DNA of 64,000 nt from Aquitalea palustris (GTDB lineage Bacteria > Pseudomonadota > Gammaproteobacteria > Burkholderiales > Chromobacteriaceae): assembly GCF_003693445.1 (NCBI RefSeq), contig NZ_RFAR01000012.1:62001-126000 (forward strand). Reading direction: 5' to 3'. The notes below the pieces were generated by a model, which saw only the letters and a list, made by a program, of their open reading frames with translations, was not told the DNA's origin and ran no database searches. Position numbers and translations under genes: made by a program. This document shows positions 1 to 8,878 of this stretch, piece by piece. The stretch's first letter is position 1. Each line of letters starts with the position of its first letter.

Positions 1-36
1 AGGCGGCAGCGCTCAGGAACTTGGCTGCCGCTGGCG

Positions 37-846
37 TCAGGATCCGACTGAAGCATGATGGTCCGCCAGCGGTGCATAAAAGCTGCTGGGCGACACCCCC
101 AGCTCACGCTTGAACATGGTGGCAAAGGCACTGGGGCTGGCATAGCCCAGGTCCAGTGCCACTTCCAGCACGCTGGCCCCGCAGGCCAGCTTTTCCAGTG
201 CGGCAATCAGCCTGGCCTGGCGCCGCCACTGCCCCAACGACAAGCCGGTTTCGCGGCTGAAGCGCCGCTGCAGCGTGCGCGCATCCATGGCCAGTTGCGC
301 GGCCCACTCCTCCACCGAACGCGCATCGGCCGGCTCGGCCTGTAGCGCATCACACAAACCCTGCAAGGCCGGGCTTTGCGGCCGTGGCAAGGACAATGCC
401 AGTGTGGGCAGGCTGCGGATTTCATCCAGCAGCAGCTTCATCAGCCGCTCATCGCGCGAATCGGCCGCATACGGCACAGCGATATCCATGGCGGCCAGAA
501 TCAGCTCGCGCAACAAGGGCGAAATGGCCAGCACCCGGCATTCCTGTGGCAGCCCGTCCAGGCTGTCTTCCCGCACATACACCGTGCGCATGCGCACCGC
601 GCTGATCATCCGCACCTGATGCCAGGTGGCAATCGGCAGCCAGATGCCACGGGTAGGCGGCACGATCCACTGCCCCAGCGCCGTACTCACCACCATCACC
701 CCTTCCACCGCATACAAGAGCTGGGCGGTGGGATGGGCATGGCGCGGCGTGTCTTCGCCGGCCGGATAATCACGTGCCTTGGCCACCACCGGGGCGATGC
801 CGCTATCGTACTGGTGCAGGTGTTGATAATCAGTCATGACTGTCAT
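37..846 (-). CDS. AraC-family transcriptional regulator (cupin + HTH)
   Basis: A 269-residue DNA-binding regulator. The N-terminal half is a small cupin-like sensing domain with a HAH pair near residues 36-38. The C-terminal third is a double helix-turn-helix of the AraC type: the first HTH is near residues 180-205, and the second is near 225-258 with the usual LGYASPSAFATMFKRELG pattern. It is divergent from the fosmidomycin-type MFS exporter that starts at 937, the common arrangement for a local regulator and its target pump. Length and architecture resemble the NimR/YeaM branch of AraC proteins, which regulate an adjacent exporter, but the ligand cannot be told from sequence. The start at 846 could move to an in-frame ATG at 837. 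Family call is firm; the target is inferred from position. Confidence 0.85.
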   Translation of the reverse strand: MTVMTDYQHLHQYDSGIAPVVAKARDYPAGEDTPRHAHPTAQLLYAVEGVMVVSTALGQWIVPPTRGIWLPIATWHQVRMISAVRMRTVYVREDSLDGLPQECRVLAISPLLRELILAAMDIAVPYAADSRDERLMKLLLDEIRSLPTLALSLPRPQSPALQGLCDALQAEPADARSVEEWAAQLAMDARTLQRRFSRETGLSLGQWRRQARLIAALEKLACGASVLEVALDLGYASPSAFATMFKRELGVSPSSFYAPLADHHASVGS

Positions 847-936
847 TTTCTCGCAGATGATTGCCCCTCATGCGCAGGACGGGCAAGGACAGCCCTTGAT
901 AGCATGATGAACCCACCACCACAAGAAGACCTCATC

Positions 937-2133
937 ATGACCAGCGCCAGCCAGAGCATGGCACCGCCGCAAGACACCCGTTTCCGGGTATTGGGTGCCA
1001 TCAGCTTTACCCATTTCCTCAACGACATGTTGCAGTCGCTGATTCTGGCCATCTACCCGGTACTCAAGGGTGGCTTTCACCTGAGCTTTGCCCAGATCGG
1101 CCTGATGACCCTGGTTTACCAGTGCACCGCCTCGCTGCTGCAACCGCTGGTCGGCATTTATACCGACAAGCGCCCGCTGCCCTATTCCTTGGTATTTGGC
1201 ATGGGCGCGACACTGTGCGGCCTGCTGCTGCTGTCGGTGGCCCCCAACTATCACACACTGTTGATTGCCGCCGCGCTGGTGGGCACCGGCTCGTCCATCT
1301 TCCATCCGGAATCCTCGCGCGTGGCGCGCATGGCATCGGGTGGGCGCCATGGTCTGGCACAGTCCTTGTTCCAGGTAGGGGGCAATGCCGGCTCGGCCAC
1401 CGGCCCCTTGCTGGCGGCGCTAGTGGTGTTTCCCTATGGCCAGCCCAGCCTGGCCTGGTTCTCGCTGGCGGCCTTGCTGGGCATGCTGGTGCTGTGGCGC
1501 ATCGGCGTCTGGTATAGCCACCAGCAGCGCACGGCCAAGGCACACAAGGCCATCGTGCCGACCGGGCTGTCGCCTGGCCGTACCGCCTTCACCCTGGGCA
1601 TACTGGTATTGCTGGTCTTTTCCAAGTATTTCTACCTCACCAGCATCACCAGCTATTTCACCTTTTACCTGATGCAGCACTTCGGGCTGGGTATTCAGGC
1701 GGCACAGCTGCATTTGTTCATCTTCCTGTTTGCCGTGGCTGCCGGCACCGTGCTGGGCGGGCCGATTGGCGACGCCATCGGCCGCAAGCGGGTGATCTGG
1801 TTCTCGATTCTGGGCGTGGCCCCGTTTACCCTGGCGCTGCCGCATGTCGACCTGTTCTGGACCAGCGTGCTGTCCTTCATCATCGGCTTTATCCTGGCCT
1901 CGGCCTTCTCCGCCATCCTGGTGTACGCGCAGGAGCTGGTGCCGGGCAAGGTGGGCATGGTGTCCGGGCTGTTCTTCGGCTTTGCCTTCGGCATTGGCGG
2001 CATCGGCGCGGCGGTACTAGGCAAGGTGGCCGATCACTACGGCATCGAAACCGTCTACCAGCTGTGTGCCTTCCTGCCCTTGCTGGGCATCATCACCGTG
2101 CTGCTACCCGACCTGCACCACAAGAAAGCCTGA
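937..2133 (+). CDS. fsr: MFS exporter, fosmidomycin resistance (Fsr) family
   Basis: A 398-residue major facilitator superfamily protein with about 12 hydrophobic segments. It opens with the FTHFLNDMLQSL motif typical of Fsr proteins and carries the family's conserved glycine- and proline-rich stretches (for example GTGSSIFHPE). Fsr is a proton-driven inner-membrane exporter known for fosmidomycin efflux in E. coli; the natural substrate is unclear. The ATG at 937 was chosen because the mature-like sequence begins there. In-frame ATGs at 904 and 907 are alternatives, and the frame is open further upstream with no family similarity. It is divergent from an AraC regulator, which probably controls it. 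A hairpin terminator follows at 2161. Confidence 0.85.
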   Translation: MTSASQSMAPPQDTRFRVLGAISFTHFLNDMLQSLILAIYPVLKGGFHLSFAQIGLMTLVYQCTASLLQPLVGIYTDKRPLPYSLVFGMGATLCGLLLLSVAPNYHTLLIAAALVGTGSSIFHPESSRVARMASGGRHGLAQSLFQVGGNAGSATGPLLAALVVFPYGQPSLAWFSLAALLGMLVLWRIGVWYSHQQRTAKAHKAIVPTGLSPGRTAFTLGILVLLVFSKYFYLTSITSYFTFYLMQHFGLGIQAAQLHLFIFLFAVAAGTVLGGPIGDAIGRKRVIWFSILGVAPFTLALPHVDLFWTSVLSFIIGFILASAFSAILVYAQELVPGKVGMVSGLFFGFAFGIGGIGAAVLGKVADHYGIETVYQLCAFLPLLGIITVLLPDLHHKKA

Positions 2134-2160
2134 ATCCGCGCGACGACAGGAAGCAAGCAA

Positions 2161-2186
2161 AACCGGCCATCACGGCCGGTTTTTTC
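2161..2186 (+). terminator. Rho-independent terminator of fsr
   Basis: Perfect 8-bp stem AACCGGCC / GGCCGGTT around a 5-base loop, followed by a T run. It sits 28 bases after the fsr stop. The T run overlaps the stop codon of the convergent gene on the other strand. Confidence 0.85.
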
Positions 2187-2580
2187 ATGGTACGGGCTGA
2201 GCGGGACTGGCCCCGGCCAGCGGCTGGCAATCACGCGCCAGCGAGCGTCCGCCACGGGTGAGCAAGACCGACTGTTCACCCTTGTTCCACCACACCAGCT
2301 GCTGGCTGGCATAACGCACACCACTGGCACTGCTCACCCGCACCAGCCGGTAGTGCTGCCCCTGCCAGAGAATGCGGATGGGCAGCACATCGGCCACTTC
2401 CGGCTGCGGGTATTCCACGCTGAGCAGGCGATGGGCCGCGCACTGGTAATCCACCCGCTGCATGGCCGGCACGGCTTCGCTGGAGGGTGCCTCCACAGCA
2501 TTCTCGAGTAGCAAGGCTTGCGGTTCGGCCCACAGCGGCATGGGCAGCAGGCAGGCCAGCAATACAGGCAACAGCTTCAT
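2185..2580 (-). CDS. MliC/PliC-type lysozyme inhibitor domain protein
   Basis: A 131-residue exported protein. Residues 1-18 form a signal peptide that looks cut by signal peptidase I after LWA. The rest matches the C-type lysozyme inhibitor fold: a YQC start to the domain, a central VSSASGVRYAS block and a WWNKGEQSVLL block. Such proteins sit in the periplasm and block host or predator c-type lysozyme by inserting the SxxxY loop into its active site. There is no convincing lipobox, so it is probably soluble rather than a lipoprotein as in E. coli MliC. Its ATG overlaps the ampG stop as ATGA, so the two are translationally coupled. The frame is open far upstream inside ampG, but the signal peptide fixes the start. 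Confidence 0.8.
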   Translation of the reverse strand: MKLLPVLLACLLPMPLWAEPQALLLENAVEAPSSEAVPAMQRVDYQCAAHRLLSVEYPQPEVADVLPIRILWQGQHYRLVRVSSASGVRYASQQLVWWNKGEQSVLLTRGGRSLARDCQPLAGASPAQPVP

Positions 2581-3857
2581 GGCGTTTCCTTGTCGATGGT
2601 ATCCCCATGCCATGGGGCCACCTTCAGCAGCAGCAACATGCCGGGCAAGGCCAGTACGGCACACAGCAGGAAAAAGCCGCCCCAGCCCACGGCATCCACA
2701 ATATAGCCGGTGGCGGCATTGGCAAAGGTGCGCGGCACCGCTGACAAGCTGGTAAACAGGGCAAACTGGGTGGCGGTATAGGCCGGATGGGTGGTGCGAG
2801 CGATAAAGGCGACAAAGGCTGCCGTACCCAGGCCCACGCCCAGCGCCTCGAAACCGATCACCAGTGCCAGCTGGCCTAACTGGACAGGACCAATCTGCTG
2901 AAAATGACCATAGCTGGCCAGCCAGGCAAAACCCAGTATCGACAGCAGCTGCACCACGCCAAACAGCCATAGCGCCCGGTTGATGCCCAGCTTGAGCATC
3001 CACACCCCGCCCAGCAGGCCGCCGATCACCGCCGGCCACAGTCCGGCGTTCTTGGCCACCAGGCCGATCTGCGACTTGGCAAAGCCCATGTCCAGGTAAA
3101 ACGGCGTGGCCAGTGCGGTGGCCATGCTGTCACCCAGCTTGTACAGGAAGATGAAGCCCAGAATGGTGGCGGCCGCCCGCCAGCCCTGGCGCTGGATGAA
3201 TTCGTGAAACGGCTCCACCACGGCTTCGCGCAAGGTCTTGGGCGGGGCAGCGCGCAAGGCGGGCTCGGACACCAGCAGGGTCATCAGCACACCCGGCAGC
3301 ATGAACAGCGCAGTGATGATGAATACATTCTGCCAACTGGTGTGGTCGGCCAGAATCAAGGACAGCGAACCGGGCACCAGGCCGGCAAGCCGATAGGCAT
3401 TGATATGCACCGAGTTGCCCAAACCCAGCTCGGCATCCGTCAGCAGCTCGCGGCGGTAGGCATCCAGCACGATGTCCTGACTGGCGGAGAAAAAGGCCAC
3501 CACCGCTGCCAGTGCGGCAATCTGCTGCAGCTGCAGCCGTGGATCGAACAGGCCAAACAGGGCCATGCTGATCAACAAGGCCAACTGGCTGAGCAGCATC
3601 CAGCCGCGCCGTCGACCCAGTAGCGGCGGCACAAAACGGTCCAGCAGCGGCGACCACAGAAATTTCCAGGTATAGGGCAGGCCGATCAGGGCAAACAGGC
3701 CGATGGCCTTGAGATTGACGCCTTCGCTGCGCAGCCAGGCCGGCAACAGGTTGATCAGCAGATACAGCGGCAGGCCTGAGGCAAAGCCGGTAAAAACACA
3801 AATCAGCATGCGGCGCGACAAAATGGCCTCACGCCAGTGCAGGGGAGCTTGTTTCAT
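2577..3857 (-). CDS. ampG: AmpG-family muropeptide permease
   Basis: A 426-residue MFS transporter with 12 or more membrane segments. AmpG imports GlcNAc-anhydroMurNAc peptides released by cell-wall turnover, feeding peptidoglycan recycling and, in many species, beta-lactamase induction. Family features include the SGLPLYLLINLLPAWLRSEG start and the GLPYTWKFLWSPLLDRF block. It is somewhat shorter than E. coli AmpG (491), as is common in betaproteobacteria. The start at 3857 gives MKQAPLHW. The 3' end overlaps a lysozyme-inhibitor gene by 4 bases, pairing cell-wall recycling with protection from lysozyme. Confidence 0.85.
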   Translation of the reverse strand: MKQAPLHWREAILSRRMLICVFTGFASGLPLYLLINLLPAWLRSEGVNLKAIGLFALIGLPYTWKFLWSPLLDRFVPPLLGRRRGWMLLSQLALLISMALFGLFDPRLQLQQIAALAAVVAFFSASQDIVLDAYRRELLTDAELGLGNSVHINAYRLAGLVPGSLSLILADHTSWQNVFIITALFMLPGVLMTLLVSEPALRAAPPKTLREAVVEPFHEFIQRQGWRAAATILGFIFLYKLGDSMATALATPFYLDMGFAKSQIGLVAKNAGLWPAVIGGLLGGVWMLKLGINRALWLFGVVQLLSILGFAWLASYGHFQQIGPVQLGQLALVIGFEALGVGLGTAAFVAFIARTTHPAYTATQFALFTSLSAVPRTFANAATGYIVDAVGWGGFFLLCAVLALPGMLLLLKVAPWHGDTIDKETP

Positions 3858-3884
3858 GAATCCTTGTGGCCGGGGCCAGCAATG

Positions 3885-3909
3885 CAAAAAGGCGACCGTA
3901 GCCGCCTTT
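3885..3909 (-). terminator. Terminator of the metX-metW operon
   Basis: On the minus strand, AAAGGCG - 8-base loop - CGCCTTT followed by more T residues, 15 bases after the metW stop. It falls between metW and the co-directional ampG. Confidence 0.7.
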
Positions 3910-3924
3910 GTGGGTCATCGGTAC

Positions 3925-4527
3925 TCAGCCGGGCTGGCGGGCTACCCGGTAGAACGCCAGGCTGCCGCGCAGATTGGGCAGGAAATGAATACGCTTTTCC
4001 TCGTTCATCACCACCCGTTCCAGCACGCGGATGCCGTTCTTGGCACACAGGGCCTCGAAGTCGCCCAGCATGCACCAGTGGATGTTCGGCGTGTTGTACC
4101 ACTCGTAGGGAATGGTTTCCGACACCGGCATATGGCCTTGCAGGATCTGCCAGCGGTTTTCCCAGTAGCCGAAATTGGGGAAGGTGACGATGGCCTCGCG
4201 GCCCACGCGCAGCATTTCCACCAGAATCTGCTCGGTATTGTGCATGGCCTGAATGGTTTGCGACAACACCACATGGTCGAAGCGCTGGTCTTCGAATTCG
4301 GCCAGACCGGTTTCCAGATTGCCCTGGATGGCGTTGACGCCGGCTTCCACGCAACGCACCACATTGTTGACGTCGAAATCCACGCCATAACCACGCACCG
4401 CCTTGTGGCGGTTGAGCCAGGACAAGAGGGCGCCGTCGCCGCAGCCCAGGTCCAGCACGCGGCTGGACGGTGCCACCCAGTCGGCAATCAGTTGCAGGTC
4501 GGCCCGCAAAGTATTGGCGGCGCTCAT
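3925..4527 (-). CDS. metW: Methionine biosynthesis protein MetW
   Basis: A 200-residue class I SAM-dependent methyltransferase-fold protein. The SAM-binding glycine motif ([12 protein letters not shown]) is near residues 20-31. MetW almost always lies next to metX in proteobacteria that make methionine through acylated homoserine, and is thought to assist or modulate MetX; a methyl-transfer reaction has not been firmly shown. Its ATG overlaps the metX stop (ATGA), so the pair is translationally coupled. Confidence 0.92.
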   Translation of the reverse strand: MSAANTLRADLQLIADWVAPSSRVLDLGCGDGALLSWLNRHKAVRGYGVDFDVNNVVRCVEAGVNAIQGNLETGLAEFEDQRFDHVVLSQTIQAMHNTEQILVEMLRVGREAIVTFPNFGYWENRWQILQGHMPVSETIPYEWYNTPNIHWCMLGDFEALCAKNGIRVLERVVMNEEKRIHFLPNLRGSLAFYRVARQPG

Positions 4528-5666
4528 GCGTTCACCTCCTCGGCCACGCGGTTCAGGTAGGCACGCATCAGCTTGACATAGGGTTCATCCAGCATCAGGA
4601 AGGCATCATGGCCGTGTACTGACTCGATTTCGCCGTACACCACTTCCTTGTCCGCTGCCACCAGCGCCTTGACGATTTCGCGCGAGCGCTCCGGCGAAAA
4701 ACGCCAGTCCGAGGTAAAGCTGGCCACCATGAAGCGCGCCGTGGCTTTACGCAGCGCCGCCACGATGTCGTCGTTCAGATCCTTGGCCGGGTCGAAGTAG
4801 TCCAGTGCCTTGGTCATCAGCAGATAGGTATTGGCATCGAAATAATCCGAGAACTTGTCGCCCTGGTAGCGCAGGTAGGATTCGATCTCGAACTCCACCT
4901 CGAAGCCAAACTGGTAGTCGCCGCTTTTCAGCATGCGGCCGAATTTCTCCCCCATGCCGTCATCGGACAGATAGGTGATATGGCCCAGCATGCGCGCCAG
5001 CCGCAGCCCGCGCCGCGGAATGGCATCCTGCGCGTAAAAGTCGCCGCCATGGAAATCGGGGTCGGTGAGAATGGCCTGCCGGGCCACATCATTGAAGGCA
5101 ATGTTCTGTGCCGACAGTTTGGGCGCCGAGGCAATCACCAGCGCATGGGCCACCCGGTCCGGATAGTCGATGCTCCATTGCAAGGCCTGCATGCCGCCCA
5201 GGCTGCCGCCAATCACCGCGGCCCAGCGTTCGATGCCCAGCCGGTCAGCCAGCCGCGCCTGCGAGCGCACCCAGTCCGGCACCGTGACCACCGGGAAGGT
5301 CGAACCCCAGGGCTGGCCGGTGGCCGGATTGATGGAAGAGGGACCGGTGCTGCCATGGCAGCCACCCAGATTATTCAGCCCCACCACAAAGAAACGGTTG
5401 GTATCGATGGGCTTGCCGGGGCCGACCATATTGTCCCACCAGCCGGCGGCCTTATCGTCGGCAGCATAACGGCCGGCCACATGGTGGTGGCCGGACAGCG
5501 CGTGGCAAATCAGGATGGCATTGCTGCGCGCAGCATTCAGCGTGCCGTAGGTTTCAAAACACAGTTGGTAGGCAGGCAACACGGCACCGCTGGCCAGATG
5601 CAGCGGGGTATCGAACTCCGCGATCTGCGCCTCTACGATGCCGACGGACCTTGTCAGATCGGACAT
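4524..5666 (-). CDS. metX: Homoserine O-acyltransferase MetX
   Basis: A 380-residue alpha/beta-hydrolase-fold enzyme that acylates the hydroxyl of L-homoserine, the first committed step to methionine. The nucleophile elbow GGSLGG puts the catalytic Ser at about 155; Asp 320 (TSDWRFSPE) and His 353 (GHDAF) complete the triad. Length matches the family. Whether acetyl-CoA or succinyl-CoA is the donor is not safely readable; both occur in MetX proteins. It is the first gene of the metX-metW operon. Downstream methionine genes are not in the window, while thrB, which competes for the same substrate, lies about 20 kb away. Confidence 0.92.
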   Translation of the reverse strand: MSDLTRSVGIVEAQIAEFDTPLHLASGAVLPAYQLCFETYGTLNAARSNAILICHALSGHHHVAGRYAADDKAAGWWDNMVGPGKPIDTNRFFVVGLNNLGGCHGSTGPSSINPATGQPWGSTFPVVTVPDWVRSQARLADRLGIERWAAVIGGSLGGMQALQWSIDYPDRVAHALVIASAPKLSAQNIAFNDVARQAILTDPDFHGGDFYAQDAIPRRGLRLARMLGHITYLSDDGMGEKFGRMLKSGDYQFGFEVEFEIESYLRYQGDKFSDYFDANTYLLMTKALDYFDPAKDLNDDIVAALRKATARFMVASFTSDWRFSPERSREIVKALVAADKEVVYGEIESVHGHDAFLMLDEPYVKLMRAYLNRVAEEVNA

Positions 5667-5849
5667 AACAAAAAAGGCCTCTAATGATTATTGCCCCGCC
5701 GGTGGCCTTGCCGGCCATTCTCGTTGCGGGGCCTCCTGTAGGCTACGGCTGCTATCATCGCCTGTCTGGCCGATTATATCCATAGCCTTGCTTGCTACCG
5801 TGCAGCCGGCCCCGCATAATCGGCCCGGTTTTCTTCCCCCGTCCTTGCC

Positions 5850-6032
5850 ATGATCGGTCGCCTGTTTCGCCTCTTGCTGCTGTTTGCCGTGCTCTATGCC
5901 ATCGCACGCTGGCTGCTGGACCGGCGCCAGCGGGCAAGCCTGCGTGAATTCATCAGCACCCTTGCCACCGCCTTGCTGGTGGCCTCGGCCATTTTCGTGC
6001 TGCTGTACTGGCTGGGTTTTCACCAGCTGTAA
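5850..6032 (+). CDS. Small two-helix membrane protein, function unknown
   Basis: A 60-residue protein with two hydrophobic segments (about residues 5-20 and 37-56) separated by an arginine-rich linker (ARWLLDRRQRASLREF), which predicts a hairpin membrane protein with the loop in the cytoplasm. The start is an ATG. It lies alone between metX (divergent) and the radical SAM gene. I do not recognise the family. High arginine in the linker, clean hydrophobic blocks and a free position argue that it is real, but there is no independent proof. Confidence 0.5.
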   Translation: MIGRLFRLLLLFAVLYAIARWLLDRRQRASLREFISTLATALLVASAIFVLLYWLGFHQL

Positions 6033-6127
6033 GCAGCCGCCTTGATATGGCGCAGTGTCCGGGGCGGCCGCCACGACTAAGCTGCCTGCTTTGTCCGCCG
6101 GCCGGGTGCCGGCCCGGCCTCAGCATC

Positions 6128-7054
6128 ATGGACCTCACCGCTTATCTGCATACCTTTGGCCATTATCTGAAACGCCGCCACGGCCAGGCGGTGCACAAGC
6201 TGTCATTGACTGGCGACTTTACCTGCCCCAACCGCGACGGCACGCTGGGCCGTGGCGGCTGCACCTTCTGCAATGTCAAAAGCTTTGGCCGCGATGCCGG
6301 CACGCTGTCGATCAGCGAGCAGATTACCCGCGAAAAAGGCAAGACCGACCGCGCCCGCCGCTACCTGGCCTACTTTCAGGCCTATACCAGCACCTATGCC
6401 GAAGTCAGCCGTCTGCGTCAGCTATATGACGAAGCCACCGCCAGTGCCGATGTGGTGGGCCTGTGCGTAGGCACCCGGCCAGACTGCGTGCCGGACAGCG
6501 CGCTGGAACTGCTGGCCTCCTATCAGGCCGCCGGCAAGGAAGTGTGGCTGGAGCTGGGCTTGCAAACCGCGCATGACCACACCCAGCGGCGCATTCACCG
6601 TGGCCACACCCTGGCCGACTACCGTGATGCGCTACGCCGTGCCCAGCAGCATGGCCTCAAGGTATGCACCCACCTGATTGCCGGTCTGCCCGGCGAAGAT
6701 GCCGCCGATGTGCATGCCACACTGGAAACGGTACTGGAAATCGGTGTACAGGGGCTGAAGCTGCACCCGCTGATGATCGTGCGTGGCAGCCGCATGGCGG
6801 CGCAATACCCGCGCGGTGAAGTATCGGCCATGGCGCTGGACGACTATGCCAGCCTGGCGGCCTCGCTGATCCGCCATACGCCACCCGAGGTGGTGTTCCA
6901 CCGGATAGCGGCCACGGCACAAGCCCCTACCCTGATTGCTCCGGACTGGTGCGGATCACGCTGGAGCGCCCTGCAAGCCATCGCAGCCCTGCTGGCTCGT
7001 GACGGTGGCCAGGGCAGCGCACTGGGCCATGGCTGGCCGGTCCGGACCGCATAA
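6128..7054 (+). CDS. TIGR01212-type radical SAM protein (YhcC-like)
   Basis: A 308-residue radical SAM protein. The cluster-binding cysteines are in CPNRDG...GGCTFC near residues 35-50, a variant CX7CX2C spacing seen in the YhcC/TIGR01212 family and related to Elp3. It should hold a [4Fe-4S] cluster and cleave SAM, but the substrate of this family is not known to me. The ATG at 6128 was chosen because MDLTAYLHTFGHYLK is the family's usual opening; the frame is open back to 6047 without similarity. A single-gene unit, with the small membrane gene 95 bases upstream. Confidence 0.85.
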   Translation: MDLTAYLHTFGHYLKRRHGQAVHKLSLTGDFTCPNRDGTLGRGGCTFCNVKSFGRDAGTLSISEQITREKGKTDRARRYLAYFQAYTSTYAEVSRLRQLYDEATASADVVGLCVGTRPDCVPDSALELLASYQAAGKEVWLELGLQTAHDHTQRRIHRGHTLADYRDALRRAQQHGLKVCTHLIAGLPGEDAADVHATLETVLEIGVQGLKLHPLMIVRGSRMAAQYPRGEVSAMALDDYASLAASLIRHTPPEVVFHRIAATAQAPTLIAPDWCGSRWSALQAIAALLARDGGQGSALGHGWPVRTA

Positions 7055-7090
7055 GACCAGGCTGGCGAAACCGGGCTTTGTCAGCAGGTT

Positions 7091-7624
7091 TTACTGGTAC
7101 TGGACACTGTAAATGACACTTGCCACCACCGTCCCCGCCGCAGCCACACCGGTTGCATAGTATTTAGCCTGGTAGTGGAGGGTCGCGCTTCCGCTGGTGA
7201 TAGGGTAGGCAGCTCCGCTGGTGCCGAACACACCACTGCCCTGGCCAATGGCAATGGGCGTGGTGGAAGTGGTGTTATAGAGGGCGACATCGACATTCTT
7301 TGCCGTGCCGGAATTGATCAGGCGCCCGGCTGCATTGACATTGCTGTCGTTTTCAAACCAGATGGCAGCCTGGGAGGCTGCGCCGCTACAGGAGGTGAGA
7401 GCAATGGTAAATTCAGTAGTCCCTGCGCTGACAGCCGCTGCAGCCAGGGCTTTGGTAGACACAGTGGGCAAGGTAATACTGCCGTTGTTGCTGCCCCCCA
7501 CCGCACTGATGGTGCAGCTTTCCGCTGACACGGTGCCGTTGATGGTAAGGGTGCCATCATAAGCCTGTGCTTGCGAAACAAGCCCAGCCAAAGCCACACC
7601 GAGGGTAATGAATGATCTTTGCAT
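7091..7624 (-). CDS. Chaperone-usher-type fimbrial major subunit
   Basis: A 177-residue type-1-pilin-like subunit. A signal peptide ends near AQA (residue 18). The mature part has the hallmark pair of cysteines about 40 residues apart (SCTIS and TSCSG), is rich in Ala, Ser, Thr and Gly, and ends with the Y-x-Y motif near the C-terminus (VQYQ) used for donor-strand exchange. ATG 7624 is preceded by GGGAG. Such subunits need a periplasmic chaperone and an outer-membrane usher; neither lies in this window. Its upstream region is strikingly AT-rich, suggesting possible acquisition or silencing control. Confidence 0.85.
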   Translation of the reverse strand: MQRSFITLGVALAGLVSQAQAYDGTLTINGTVSAESCTISAVGGSNNGSITLPTVSTKALAAAAVSAGTTEFTIALTSCSGAASQAAIWFENDSNVNAAGRLINSGTAKNVDVALYNTTSTTPIAIGQGSGVFGTSGAAYPITSGSATLHYQAKYYATGVAAAGTVVASVIYSVQYQ

Positions 7625-7968
7625 TTTGCTGCTCCCGTAACACTTGATTCTTCGTTTAACAAGACTGGTCACTCTGTTTTATTGTTTGTGTTACGAATGA
7701 AGAACATGGCTTGAAGTGACTGTTTTATATATAGAAAATTATTGCGCCTATGTGCAATTACTTAGCTATTTTTCCGCAAGCTTGAGCGGGTGAAATGCCA
7801 GGCGCCTGCCTGGCAAATCCACCTCCGCAGACCGCGCTGGCGGGCTGGTTGGGCCTGGCCCGAACAAATTAGCCATTGGCTATCAAACCAGTCTGAACAA
7901 TCGTAAAGTTTGCATGTCAGATTCTCCTTGTTGCTGCGACAAAGAAACACAGCACCGGAGAAACCATC
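7625..7968. other. Intergenic region between the pilin gene and msrP
   Basis: 344 bases shared by two divergent genes. The half next to the pilin (about 7675-7750) is AT-rich, with a TATATA stretch that could be part of its promoter. A perfect 7-bp inverted repeat TGCCAGG / CCTGGCA with 6-base spacing lies at 7796-7815 and has no T tail. The msrP start is preceded by a GGAG ribosome-binding site. No credible gene was seen. Confidence 0.6.
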
Positions 7969-8877
7969 ATGCTCATCCAGAAACCTGCCGACATCGCCCC
8001 TTCGGAAATCACTCCCGAAGGTGTCTACTTCAATCGCCGCCAGTTCATGCTGGGTAGTGCCGGGCTGCTGCTGTCCGGTGAAACCCTGGCCGCACTGGCG
8101 GGCAAGAAAAGCCCGCTGTCCAGCGCGGACAAGCCCAACAGCCTGAAAGAAATCACCACCTATAACAATTACTACGAATTCGGCACCGACAAGAGCGAGC
8201 CCGCCTTGTATGCCGGCAGCCTGAAAACCCGGCCGTGGAATGTGGTGGTAGATGGTGAAGTGGGCAAGGCGCGCAGCTTTGGCATCGAAGAACTGCTGAA
8301 ACAGCCACTGGAAGAGCGCATCTACCGCCTGCGCTGCGTAGAAGGCTGGAGCATGGTGATTCCCTGGATAGGCTTCCCGCTGGCCAGCCTGCTTAAACAG
8401 GTAGCCCCCACCTCGCGCGCCAAATACGTGGCATTTGAAACCCTGCAACGCCCGGCCGAGATGCCCGGCCAGCGCAGCCGCGTGCTGGACTGGCCTTACC
8501 GTGAAGGGCTGCGCATGGATGAAGCCATGCACCCACTGACCATTCTGGCGGTGGGTCTGTACAACGATGTGCTGCCCAACCAGAACGGCGCCCCCATCCG
8601 CCTGGTAGTGCCGTGGAAATACGGCTTCAAGAGCATCAAGTCCATCGTACGTATTCATTTGCAGGAGCAGATGCCGGCCACCAGCTGGAATATGGCCAAT
8701 GCCCACGAGTACGGTTTCTATTCCAATGTGAACCCGGAGGTGGACCACCCGCGCTGGAGCCAGGCCAGCGAACGGCGCATTGGTGAATTCCTCAAGCGCA
8801 AGACCCTGCCGTTCAACGGCTATGGTGATCAGGTGGCCAGCCTGTATCGCGGCATGGACCTGCGACGGAATTTCTGA
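7969..8877 (+). CDS. msrP: Protein-methionine-sulfoxide reductase catalytic subunit MsrP
   Basis: A 302-residue periplasmic molybdopterin enzyme that reduces oxidised methionines in exported proteins. It begins with a twin-arginine signal (NRRQF at residues 22-26, then a hydrophobic stretch), meaning it is folded with cofactor before Tat export. The molybdenum-ligand cysteine is Cys123 in RLRCVEGWS. Length and the C-terminal block are typical. msrQ starts 2 bases after its stop, forming the standard msrPQ operon. Confidence 0.95.
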   Translation: MLIQKPADIAPSEITPEGVYFNRRQFMLGSAGLLLSGETLAALAGKKSPLSSADKPNSLKEITTYNNYYEFGTDKSEPALYAGSLKTRPWNVVVDGEVGKARSFGIEELLKQPLEERIYRLRCVEGWSMVIPWIGFPLASLLKQVAPTSRAKYVAFETLQRPAEMPGQRSRVLDWPYREGLRMDEAMHPLTILAVGLYNDVLPNQNGAPIRLVVPWKYGFKSIKSIVRIHLQEQMPATSWNMANAHEYGFYSNVNPEVDHPRWSQASERRIGEFLKRKTLPFNGYGDQVASLYRGMDLRRNF

Positions 8878-8878
8878 C

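Noticed and set aside
7796-7815. Inverted repeat TGCCAGG / CCTGGCA near msrP as a terminator
   Set aside because: There is no T run and no upstream plus-strand gene it could end; retained only as a note in the intergenic entry.
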